A stretch of 22,722 nt of DNA, taken from assembly GCA_023419055.1 (NCBI GenBank), contig JAEZYO010001023.1, positions 1 through 22,722 of the forward strand, written 5' to 3'. A model generated the notes under the pieces. The model worked only from the letters and a program-made list of their open reading frames with translations. It was not told the DNA's origin and did not search any database. Source of the DNA: Pseudomonadota bacterium. Its GTDB lineage: Bacteria > Myxococcota > Polyangia > Polyangiales > Polyangiaceae. Shown one piece after another: positions 14,382 through 21,433 of this stretch (positions within the stretch are counted from its first letter, which is position 1; each line of letters opens with the position of its first letter). The position numbers were made by a program, and so were the translations under genes.

Positions 14382-15532
14382 AGAGCCCGAGCCAGGATAC
14401 CCGCGAGCTCGCGTTCCTCGAGGTCGACGGGGTTCCCCTTCATGCTGCTCGCGACCCTGGCGCGCGTGACGACGGCAGGAATATCGTTCTCGCGCATGCC
14501 GTAGCTCGAGAGCGGCGGGATCCCGAGCTCTGCCACGAGCTCCGTCGCAAAGCGAACACCGTCCTCGATCTGGGCCGTCGCTTCTCCGGTCAGGAGGCGA
14601 GCGATGGCTTCGTAGCGCGCGAGCGCCGGGTGTTCGGGCGCCCTCGCTCGAAGCGCGCGGACGTTCTCCTCCATGACGAGAGGCAGGAGCCGCGCGCAGA
14701 TGGCGCCGTGGGGCGCGTCGAACATGCCCCCGAGCGGCGCGGCGAAGCCGTGCACGGCGCCGAGCTTGGCGTTCGCGAGCGCAAGCCCGCCGAACAGGCT
14801 GGTGAGCGCCATGTCTTCACGAGCGTCCGCGTCCGACCCGTCGTGGAACGCACGAGGGAGCGCCCGCGCGCCGCGTCGGATCCCCTCGAGGCAGAGTGAA
14901 TCGACGAGCGGGTTGCTCGCACGGGACACGTACGGCTCGAGCACCTGAGTCAGCGCATCGAGCCCGGTCGCGGCAGTGACGTTCGGGGGGACGCTATGCG
15001 TGAGCTCCGAGTCGACGAGCGCGAGCTTCGGCAAAAGGTAGAGGCTTCGAAGGCTCACCTTGACCCGATGCTCTTCGGAAGCGAGGACCGCGTTCTTGGT
15101 CACCTCGGAGCCGGTGCCGGAGGTCGTCGGGATCGCGATGCAGGGCAGCCCCTCTTCCGTGAGCTTCTTCCCCGCGCCGATCACCTCGACGTAGTCGAGC
15201 GGATCGCCCGGGTTCGTGAGCAGCACGGCGATCGCCTTCGCCGCGTCGAGCACGCTGCCCCCACCCACGCCGATCACGAACGATGCGCCGAGCGCGCGGC
15301 CCTTCGCGACGCCGTCACGCACCACCTCGACGCTCGGCTCGCCGGAAACGGCGAAGAGCGCCGTCTCGACGTGCTCGCTCCCGCAGAGCTCGACGACCCG
15401 CGCCGAGCGACTCGGGTCTGCGCCCGAGACCACGAGCGCCCTCGAACCAAGGCCGCGCAAGCGCTCTGACAGGCTCGACAGGGAGCCGCGCCCGAAGACG
15501 ATCTCGGTGGAAGTCGCGAACTCGAAGGCCAT
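14378..15532 (-). CDS. Iron-alcohol-dehydrogenase-family oxidoreductase, variant metal site
   Basis: This 384-residue protein belongs to the group III (Fe-ADH, maleylacetate reductase, glycerol dehydrogenase-like) family of NAD(P)-dependent alcohol/aldehyde oxidoreductases. The dinucleotide site is IGVGGGSVLDAAKAIA (87-102), and PTTSGTGSE (135-143) follows. Of the four usual metal ligands, Asp192, His261 and His275 are present (GLDALTQ; VHGFAAPLGGMFDAPHG). The position equivalent to His200 of FucO is Gln196, and the family's second loop His (MAH) is Ala. Metal-binding or cofactor preference may therefore differ. The ATG at 15532 overlaps the preceding gene's stop (TGATG on the minus strand), which fixes this start over a longer 35-codon extension. 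Coupling to the ABM monooxygenase suggests successive steps on one small substrate, which cannot be named from sequence. Confidence 0.87.
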   Translation of the reverse strand: MAFEFATSTEIVFGRGSLSSLSERLRGLGSRALVVSGADPSRSARVVELCGSEHVETALFAVSGEPSVEVVRDGVAKGRALGASFVIGVGGGSVLDAAKAIAVLLTNPGDPLDYVEVIGAGKKLTEEGLPCIAIPTTSGTGSEVTKNAVLASEEHRVKVSLRSLYLLPKLALVDSELTHSVPPNVTAATGLDALTQVLEPYVSRASNPLVDSLCLEGIRRGARALPRAFHDGSDADAREDMALTSLFGGLALANAKLGAVHGFAAPLGGMFDAPHGAICARLLPLVMEENVRALRARAPEHPALARYEAIARLLTGEATAQIEDGVRFATELVAELGIPPLSSYGMRENDIPAVVTRARVASSMKGNPVDLEERELAGILARAL

Positions 15533-15855
15533 CAGGCGGCGCCCGGGGTGTCCCAACGGCTCGGCTCCGGAAAGAGCGTCCGGTACTTCGTGCTCTTGCG
15601 CGGCTCGGCCATCATCTCGGCGACCGTATCGCGCCACTTCGCGTAATGAGGCGTTTGCTTGTGCTCGGCCGGGGCCTCATCCGTCTTGTAGACCTCCACC
15701 AGCAAGAAGCGGTTAGGGTCGTCATCCCTCTGGATGACGTCGAAGCGAGCGACTCCGGGCTCGCTCAGGCTCGCCTGTGCGTTTTCGAGCGTGGCGCTGC
15801 GAAACTGCTCCAGGTATTCCGGCTTCACGAAAACTTCGACGTGGACGACCAGCAT
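15532..15855 (-). CDS. ABM-domain monooxygenase-like protein (YgiN/LsrG type)
   Basis: This 107-residue protein is a single antibiotic-biosynthesis-monooxygenase domain, a dimeric ferredoxin-like fold. It opens with [20 protein letters not shown] and continues with [46 protein letters not shown], the characteristic alternation of strands and the HKxTPHYxxW helix. Related proteins act on quinols (YgiN) or on AI-2-derived intermediates (LsrG) without a bound cofactor, and others are dimeric binding proteins. It is the first gene of a two-gene operon, and its TGA overlaps the ATG of the dehydrogenase. The 150-base divergent gap to the zinc-ribbon gene (15856-16005) should hold promoters for both, but I can point to no convincing hexamer pair there. 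Confidence 0.85.
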   Translation of the reverse strand: MLVVHVEVFVKPEYLEQFRSATLENAQASLSEPGVARFDVIQRDDDPNRFLLVEVYKTDEAPAEHKQTPHYAKWRDTVAEMMAEPRKSTKYRTLFPEPSRWDTPGAA

Positions 15856-16005
15856 GGGCTCGGCCGAAGTTAGTGCGGCGTCTCAAAAGTAGCGACTGCA
15901 TTGGGTCGGAGGCCGTTTTTGTCGGGGATTGCGGCGCGGGCGCGAGTAGCCGTCGAGACTTCCGCGTAAACGGCGTCGCTGGTACCTTGGCGGTTCTCTC
16001 CCGTC

Positions 16006-17493
16006 ATGATGCTCGTCGCGAAGCCGCCTGCATTCTCGGCGTACCCCACTTACGCCCAGGGACCGACCGACCTCGCACCCGGGATGGCCTTGGACGTAGG
16101 CCCGGGAGAAGCAGCCGTGGTCCTGCGAGGTCAGGTCGCGGGTGTGCTCGGGCCAGGGAGGCACCCGCTCGATCCGAACGTGTATCCATGGCTTTGGAAG
16201 CTCGCTGATGCGAGCGGTCGACTCACGACGGAGTTCCTCTTCGTGACGCTCGGGAGCTTCGGGGCGACGGCGTTCGACGCTCGAATCGCCTCCGTGCTCG
16301 AAGGCGCGGTGAGCGAAGCGCTTCGTGCAGGGTGGCAAGCGCAGCACCTGGGCGCACAGCCGGGTCAGCTCCTTCACCGCCTGAGTGAGCTCGCGCGCGT
16401 CGCGCCACCACCGCCGCCGCCTGCTCCGACGAATCCCGCGCCTCGGGCTTCCTCGGAGCCGGTGTTCGAGATGCTGTGGGACTGCCGGCACTGCGGCTCG
16501 AAGAAGCTCCTCGGGTTGACGCATCGCCATTGTCCTCAGTGCGGCGCACCGCAAGACCCGAGCGAGCGTTACTTCCCCTCGGACGACGAGAAGGTCGCGG
16601 TGCAAAACCACGTCTACTACGGCGCCGACCGTCTCTGCCGCTATTGCCAGAACCCGAACAGCCGCAACAGCAAGCACTGCGGAACTTGTGGTGGACCGCT
16701 CGAAGAAGGCACCGACGTCGGGCGCCGAGCGGAACAATTGCACGCCATCGGAGCCTATGCGGGCGAGAGCGCCCAGGACGCTCGCCGCGAGCTCACGCAA
16801 CAGCCCGTCGCGAAGCCTGTCACGACCAAACCAAAGAGCCGCTTGCGCCTGGTAGTAGGCCTCGTCCTCGGTCTGGTCTTCGCGTTGCTCGCGTTCCTCG
16901 TCGTCGCCATCGTCTGGACCAAGCCCGCCGGGCTCGAGGTCAAGGGGCACGAGTGGAAGCGCGAGATCGACGTGGAGCGCTTCGGGCCGGTGCAGGAAAC
17001 CGCCTGGTGCGATCAGGTGCCGTCCGGCGGCAGGGTCACCGGTCGGTCACGCGCGGTGCGCTCTCACGAGCGCGTGCAGAAGGGCGAGACCTGCCGCACC
17101 AAAAAGGTGGATCAAGGGGACGGGACCTTCCGCGAGAGCCGCGTCTGCGAGCCGGTCTATCAGGACAAGCCCATCTACAGCGACGAGTGCCGCTACACGA
17201 TCGACAAGTGGACACTGGCGCGCACGGCGACCAAGAGCGGCGCGTCACTGTCACCCCCTCCGATCTGGCCCGAGCCCGGCCTCGCGCGGACCGGGCAGTG
17301 CCTCGGGTGCGAGCGCGAAGCCCGGCGACGCGAGACCTACAGCGTCGAGTTCGTCGACTCCGAGACCAAGGACACCTCCATGTGCAAGTTCGACCAGGCC
17401 AAGTGGCAGAGCTTTGCCGTCGGGAGCCGCTGGCAGGGCGAGGTGGGCGTGCTCGTCGGCAACCTCGACTGTTCGTCGCTCTCGCCGCGCTAG
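16006..17493 (+). CDS. SPFH-like fragment fused to double zinc ribbon, TM helix and Cys-rich domain
   Basis: The 495-residue protein is modular. Residues about 27-100 (LDVGPGEAAVVLRGQVAGVLGPGRHPLD split by a turn) resemble the beginning of the SPFH/virion-core YdjI-like proteins but stop well short of a full SPFH domain. A Pro-rich hinge (133-143) leads to two zinc ribbons: C160/C163/C176/C179 and C211/C214/C225/C228. A hydrophobic helix (282-304) follows, then a C-terminal domain with six cysteines, the first near EWKREIDVERFGPVQETAWC and later CEPVYQDKPIYSDECRYTIDKW. Its W/Y pattern resembles the domain that often follows zinc ribbons in proteins encoded beside YdjI-like SPFH genes. A membrane-stress or membrane-organisation role is inference. 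The topology is one-pass, with ribbons probably cytoplasmic. Double ATG at 16006/16009; no clear Shine-Dalgarno. Confidence 0.75.
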   Translation: MMLVAKPPAFSAYPTYAQGPTDLAPGMALDVGPGEAAVVLRGQVAGVLGPGRHPLDPNVYPWLWKLADASGRLTTEFLFVTLGSFGATAFDARIASVLEGAVSEALRAGWQAQHLGAQPGQLLHRLSELARVAPPPPPPAPTNPAPRASSEPVFEMLWDCRHCGSKKLLGLTHRHCPQCGAPQDPSERYFPSDDEKVAVQNHVYYGADRLCRYCQNPNSRNSKHCGTCGGPLEEGTDVGRRAEQLHAIGAYAGESAQDARRELTQQPVAKPVTTKPKSRLRLVVGLVLGLVFALLAFLVVAIVWTKPAGLEVKGHEWKREIDVERFGPVQETAWCDQVPSGGRVTGRSRAVRSHERVQKGETCRTKKVDQGDGTFRESRVCEPVYQDKPIYSDECRYTIDKWTLARTATKSGASLSPPPIWPEPGLARTGQCLGCEREARRRETYSVEFVDSETKDTSMCKFDQAKWQSFAVGSRWQGEVGVLVGNLDCSSLSPR

Positions 17494-17499
17494 GGCGCC

Positions 17500-18090
17500 T
17501 TACTGATTCGGCAGCTCGCCGTCGGCGTCGCGCGGCAAGAACAGCCGACCCAGCTCGAGTTCGAGCTCCGCGAAGGGCGGGATGCGCACCCGAGCCGATT
17601 CGTCCCAGGCACCGACTTCGACCCAACGGCCACCGTCGAGCTCGAGCGCCTCGAGCGTGCGTGCCTCCGGATCCACCATCCAATAGTGACCGACGCCGTG
17701 ACGCGCATAGAGAGCGCGCTTCTTCACGCGATCCAGGGCGGCGGTTCTCGGAGAGATCACCTCGCAGATCCAGTCGGGCACGACGTCGATGGGTCGCGCG
17801 TTCCCGGGTCGCGGCAAGCGCTCGCGGCGCCAGCCTGCGAGGTCGGGGCGCACGATGTCGTGCGTAGCAAGGCGGACGTCGACCTCGACGAAGATCCACC
17901 AACCGCCGTGACCGTCGTCGTCGTCGAACGGGCCGCCAATGAACCGCCGCATCGACCCCTGAGACTTCGAATGGCGCGGAAGCGGAGACGGCGAAACGAC
18001 GAGCTCCCCTCCGAGGATCTGGGCGTGCACGTCCTCCGGCAAGGACAGGAGATCATCATAGGTGGCGAGCCGCGGCGCCGGAGGCGACAT
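17500..18090 (-). CDS. Uma2-family (DUF820) nuclease-like protein
   Basis: The 196-residue protein belongs to the Uma2/DUF820 family with a PD-(D/E)xK restriction-like fold. Recognisable blocks are the opening TYDDLLSLPEDVHAQILGGE, then VRPDLAGW (Asp83), PDWICEVISP (Glu110), DRVKKRALYARHGVGHYWMVDP (Asp120, Lys123/124) and LEALELDGGRW. Asp83, Glu110 and the following Lys pair are the likely metal/catalytic residues. These genes are abundant in cyanobacteria, Chloroflexi and myxobacteria. Their biological role is unproven and they are not mobile elements by themselves. ATG 18090 is chosen because AGGG lies just upstream and the usual N-terminus begins there. The frame opens 17 codons earlier. 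It converges with the zinc-ribbon gene, with stops six bases apart. Confidence 0.88.
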   Translation of the reverse strand: MSPPAPRLATYDDLLSLPEDVHAQILGGELVVSPSPLPRHSKSQGSMRRFIGGPFDDDDGHGGWWIFVEVDVRLATHDIVRPDLAGWRRERLPRPGNARPIDVVPDWICEVISPRTAALDRVKKRALYARHGVGHYWMVDPEARTLEALELDGGRWVEVGAWDESARVRIPPFAELELELGRLFLPRDADGELPNQ

Positions 18091-18152
18091 GGTGCCCTGC
18101 AAGGCTAACACGGACTCCCCAGCTGTTCCGGTGCGCCGCAAAACAGGCGGCT

Positions 18153-18527
18153 TTAGCGCTTCTTCTTCGCAAAGCGCTCTTCGTACTTCTTCTCGTCGAA
18201 GCCCACGAGCGCGAACCCGTCCGCGAGGATGAAGGGCCGCTTCACGAGCTTGCCGTCTTCTGCGAGAGCGTCGACCGCTTCGGCCTGGGTGACCTTCTTC
18301 AAGCGCTCGCTCCAGTTGCCGTCTCGGTACGACTGCCCCGAGGTGTTGAACAGCTTCGGCAACGGCAAGCCGGAGAGCGCGAGCGCGCTCGCGAGCTCCT
18401 TCTTCGAGGGAGGCTTGCTCACGATGTCTACGGTCTCGTACTCGATCTCGCGCTCGTCGAGCCAGCGGAGCGCCTTACGGCAGGTGGAACATTTCGCGTA
18501 CGAGTAGACCTTCAGCATCTTGGCCAT
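18153..18527 (-). CDS. ArsC/Spx-family thioredoxin-fold protein
   Basis: This 124-residue protein has the ArsC/Spx fold: KVYSYAKCSTCRKALRWLDE with a CxxC (C13, C16), then YETVDIVSKPPSKKEL, LFNTSGQSYRD and KLVKRPFILADGFALVGFDEKKYEERF. The pattern is closest to the arsenate-reductase-like YffB/YusI and Spx/MgsR group. True arsenate reductases have a single catalytic cysteine with a characteristic arginine, while Spx acts on RNA polymerase. Neither function can be assigned here. A redox role through the CxxC pair is the safest inference. ATG 18527 is used, with ATG 18518 as an alternative. Neighbours on the same strand are a Uma2 gene (62 bases downstream) and a lipoprotein gene (42 bases upstream), with no metabolic link to arsenic visible. 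Confidence 0.88.
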   Translation of the reverse strand: MAKMLKVYSYAKCSTCRKALRWLDEREIEYETVDIVSKPPSKKELASALALSGLPLPKLFNTSGQSYRDGNWSERLKKVTQAEAVDALAEDGKLVKRPFILADGFALVGFDEKKYEERFAKKKR

Positions 18528-18569
18528 CGGGGCGCCCGAGTTTAGACGAATCGAAGGCTCGCGAGGACG

Positions 18570-19649
18570 CTAGTTGCGCGCCGCGCGATAGATCCGATAG
18601 CCGCCGCCGTCGCGATTGGACGCGAAGTAGAGGGTACAAAGATCGCCCGACAGGCTCGCGTCGGTCTCCGCGGAATCACCCTGGACGTTGACGTTGAGCG
18701 GGGAGGCGGCCTGCACCAGGTCGCCGCTGTTCGGGTCCAGGAGCCCGACGAAGAGATCCGAGGCCGCGCCGGGCACCGGGTCACAGTCGTCTCCCGCGGG
18801 CAGCGCGGAGAAGAGGATATGCTCCCCGTCGGGCGTCACCCAGGGCGCGAAATCGGCACTCTCCGCGCGACACGGCGAGCCGAGCGCGTTGCGGATGTCG
18901 GGCTGCACGCCGTCCGCGCTCGACTCACCGGTGGCGAAGGTGAAGAGCCCGGGATCGCCGCTTCTCTCGCTGACCCACCAGAACCGCGAGCCAGAGAACG
19001 CGGGGCTGTAGTCTCCGGAGTCGAGGTTCACCGGGTTCATGAACGCCGTCGGGGACGTGACGGCGGCGCCGTCCCAAGTCGCCGAATAGATCCGGGGCGG
19101 GATGTTCTCGTCGAACTGGGTAAAGAGCAGGTTGTAACCGAGGGTGCCCGAGTTCTCGATGTAGAGCGGCGCGATCTGCCGCGGCGAATTCGGAGGGCTC
19201 ACGAGCACGCCCGGTTCAGCGTCGAGATGGGGAGTCCGGAAGATCCCGTCCAGAGAGTAAAAAAGCACGTTCGGCCCGTCGCCGACGCGCGGGTAGCGCG
19301 CCATGCTCGGGATGCTGGCGAGGAGCTCCGGCTTCGCGAACGAGAAGCGGCCGAAGTCGCCGCACGAGGTGCATTTCCCGCCGCGGCAATACTCGCCGTC
19401 CTTACAGTCGCAGCCCTGCCCGCCGCCGGAGCCCGCGCTCCCCGCGTTGCCTCCACTTCCGCCGGACGTTCCTCCACTACCGCTCGCCCCACCCGAGCCG
19501 CTGGTGCCGCCCATGCCAGTGCTGCCGCCGCGACCACCCGCGCCGCCCGACCCCGCCGTGAATTCCTCGCCACCGCACCCGACGAGCACGACGACGCCGA
19601 GGATGGCCGACATGCCGCTCGGAAAGAGGCGGTGAGATCGCGTCGCCAT
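18570..19649 (-). CDS. Lipoprotein with Gly-rich linker and PD40/TolB-like propeller
   Basis: From ATG 19649 the 359-residue product has a lipoprotein signal (RSHRLFPSG...ILGVVVLVGC, lipobox LVGC, cysteine 25). It continues with a long Gly/Ser/Ala linker (about 31-76, repeated GGSGG units), a six-cysteine knot-like segment CDCKDGEYCRGGKCTSC (about 79-95) and a C-terminal region of repeated beta blades. The blades show TolB/PD40-type phrases: DGPNVLFYSLDG, DSGDYSPAFSGSRFWWVSER, FAPWVTPDGEHILFSA and SLSGDLCTLYFASNRDGGGYRIYRA. Such proteins are surface-exposed or periplasmic in myxobacteria and of unknown function. TolB itself is excluded because there is no Pal or Tol context and no TolB N-terminal domain. 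A 19-codon longer frame is rejected because it would bury the signal peptide. Confidence 0.78.
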   Translation of the reverse strand: MATRSHRLFPSGMSAILGVVVLVGCGGEEFTAGSGGAGGRGGSTGMGGTSGSGGASGSGGTSGGSGGNAGSAGSGGGQGCDCKDGEYCRGGKCTSCGDFGRFSFAKPELLASIPSMARYPRVGDGPNVLFYSLDGIFRTPHLDAEPGVLVSPPNSPRQIAPLYIENSGTLGYNLLFTQFDENIPPRIYSATWDGAAVTSPTAFMNPVNLDSGDYSPAFSGSRFWWVSERSGDPGLFTFATGESSADGVQPDIRNALGSPCRAESADFAPWVTPDGEHILFSALPAGDDCDPVPGAASDLFVGLLDPNSGDLVQAASPLNVNVQGDSAETDASLSGDLCTLYFASNRDGGGYRIYRAARN

Positions 19650-19863
19650 CAAGCTCGTAAGATCGAACAACTCGGAGAACCTCGCAAGCCAGAACAAGCC
19701 AGCCACTTACTCAAGTGAGGGCACATCCACGCTTCGCGAAGCGGACACACTCGCGCTTTCGCATCGCCGAAAGATCGTACGCTAGGACCGGTCGGGAGGC
19801 CAGCGATCGGCCGCCACGATGTCACGGATGGTCTGACCCGAAGGGTCGCCCGAAGCGCGAACC
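19650..19863. promoter_or_regulatory. Divergent intergenic region with palindromes
   Basis: This 214-base gap separates the PD40-like lipoprotein (minus) from the GT2-methyltransferase gene (plus) and holds no coding sequence. It contains CACTT-ACTC-AAGTG at 19704-19717 (approximate limits), a perfect 14-bp palindrome CGCTTCGCGAAGCG at 19730-19743, and GACCC-GAA-GGGTC nearer the plus-strand gene (about 19839-19851). On the minus strand TTGAGT is followed at 17 bases by only TGGCTT. Two promoters must lie here, but I cannot place them confidently. The 14-bp palindrome is the best operator candidate. Confidence 0.4.
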
Positions 19864-21321
19864 ATGCAGCCCGACGACCCTCTACCGAGCTCGAAAACGA
19901 CGGCTCCGAGGAAGCGCATCGCCATCTTCGTCGTGGCTTACAACGCGTCGAGCACCCTGCGCTGGGTGCTCGATCGAATCCCGTTGGAAGTGTGGGAAAA
20001 GGTCGAAGAAGTCTTCGTCTTCGACGATTCCAGTAAGGACGACACCTTCGTCGTCGGCATGCGCTACAAGGCGTTGCACGGTCAACCGAAGCTCAGCGTC
20101 TTCAGCAACGAGCAGAACCTGGGCTACGGCGGCAACCAGATCCGCGGATACCAGTACGCCATCGAGCAAGGGTACGACATCGTCGCCCTCCTCCACGGTG
20201 ACGGCCAGTACGCCCCGGAGGCCCTGCCGGATCTCCTGGCCCCGCTCGAGCGCGGAGAAGCGGACGCCGTCTTCGGCTCGCGCATGATGATCCCACGGAG
20301 CGCGCTGAAGGGCGGCATGCCGCTCTACAAATACGTCGGCAACAAGATCCTCACCCGCTTCGAGAACGCGATGCTCGGCACCTCACTGAGCGAGTTCCAT
20401 TCGGGGTACCGGCTCTACTCGGTGGAGGCGTTGAAGAAGATCCCGTTCCACGAGAACAGCCACGGCTTCCACTTCGACACTCAGATCGTCATTCAAATGC
20501 ACGGCGCGGGCATGCGCATCGTCGAGCGCCCCATCCCCACCTACTACGGCGACGAAATCTGCCACGTGAAGGGCATGAGGTACGCGAAGGACGTCGTGCG
20601 TTCGGTGCTCGACTACGAGCTCCACGCGCTCGGCCTCGTGCACCGTCCCGAGTACGACCTCGAGCCGGCGTATACGATGAAGCGCAGCGAGAAGTCTTCG
20701 CACTCCCAGCTACTCGAGCTCGTGGGGCCGCCACCGCTTCGGGTGCTGGACATCGGCTGTGGCCAGGGCGAGTTCGGTCACGTCTTGAAGACGCTCGGTC
20801 ACCACGTCGTCGGCGTCGACCGCGCGCTCCCGTCGTTCGAGCTCGATGAGTTCGTTCGAGGTGACCTCGCTCGGGGTTTGCCGCTCGGCGACGAGCGCCT
20901 GTTCGACGTCATCGCGCTCGCCGACGTGCTCGAGCACCTGCCCGAACCTGCCGAGCTGCTCCGAGCCGCCAAGGCCCATCTGGCTCCCGGGGGCCGCCTG
21001 CTCGTATCACTGCCGAACGCGGTCCACTGGTCGGTGCGAGCACAACTGGCCGCCGGCAAGTTCGACTACACGAACAAGGGGCTCCTGGATCGCGGTCACC
21101 TCCGCTTCTTCACGCGCGCCTCGGCCGAGCGCTTGTTCGACGAGGTCGGGCTCCGGGTCGCTTCTACGAGGACGACCCCAATCCCTTGGGAGAACGTCCT
21201 TCCGCCGTTGTTCGGAAGGCTCGCGCGGGAGACGGTGGAAACGGCCGACTACCTGTTGACCCGGCTTCGCCCGAACCTGTTCGCCTACCAGCACCTGTTC
21301 GAGCTCACGGCGGAGACCTAG
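19864..21321 (+). CDS. GT2 (DPM1-like) glycosyltransferase fused to a SAM methyltransferase
   Basis: The 485-residue protein joins two enzymes. Residues about 18-245 form a family 2 glycosyltransferase of the dolichyl/polyprenyl-phosphate sugar synthase type: FVVAYNASSTL (22-32), FDDSSKDDT (53-61), NLGYGGNQIRGYQYA (85-99), the metal-binding HGDGQY (111-116) and FHSGYRLY (178-185). Residues about 280-485 form a class I methyltransferase: VLDIGCGQGEFG (294-305), GVDR (317-320), LADVLEHLPEP (352-362) and LAPGGRLLVSLPN (373-385), all intact. No membrane helix is present. The likely role is transfer of a sugar to a lipid carrier and methylation of the same or a linked molecule for envelope polysaccharide or glycolipid synthesis. 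The next gene is a polytopic GT-C-type protein that could use the lipid-linked sugar. The ATG at 19864 gives the natural start. Confidence 0.88.
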   Translation: MQPDDPLPSSKTTAPRKRIAIFVVAYNASSTLRWVLDRIPLEVWEKVEEVFVFDDSSKDDTFVVGMRYKALHGQPKLSVFSNEQNLGYGGNQIRGYQYAIEQGYDIVALLHGDGQYAPEALPDLLAPLERGEADAVFGSRMMIPRSALKGGMPLYKYVGNKILTRFENAMLGTSLSEFHSGYRLYSVEALKKIPFHENSHGFHFDTQIVIQMHGAGMRIVERPIPTYYGDEICHVKGMRYAKDVVRSVLDYELHALGLVHRPEYDLEPAYTMKRSEKSSHSQLLELVGPPPLRVLDIGCGQGEFGHVLKTLGHHVVGVDRALPSFELDEFVRGDLARGLPLGDERLFDVIALADVLEHLPEPAELLRAAKAHLAPGGRLLVSLPNAVHWSVRAQLAAGKFDYTNKGLLDRGHLRFFTRASAERLFDEVGLRVASTRTTPIPWENVLPPLFGRLARETVETADYLLTRLRPNLFAYQHLFELTAET

Positions 21322-21433
21322 CGGGCCGGTTTCACTAGCAGGGCCAGGACCGAGCGAGGACCGTAGCGAACGGTCGGGCGGGCGTGCTACTGGAAGGCCC
21401 GAGCTCGAGTACACTGGAGCTCCGCGACGGAAA

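Noticed and set aside
17500..18090. Uma2 gene as a sign of a mobile element
   Set aside because: No transposase, terminal inverted repeats or target duplication flank it; Uma2 genes are common chromosomal genes in such genomes.
18153..18527. Calling the ArsC-like gene a true arsenate reductase
   Set aside because: It has a CxxC pair of the Spx/YffB type and no arsenic-resistance neighbours.
19760..19863. Cyclic-di-GMP (GEMM) riboswitch before the GT2 gene
   Set aside because: A GAAA and several GG/CC pairs are present, but the conserved CAGGGCAAACC-like core and the tetraloop receptor are not.
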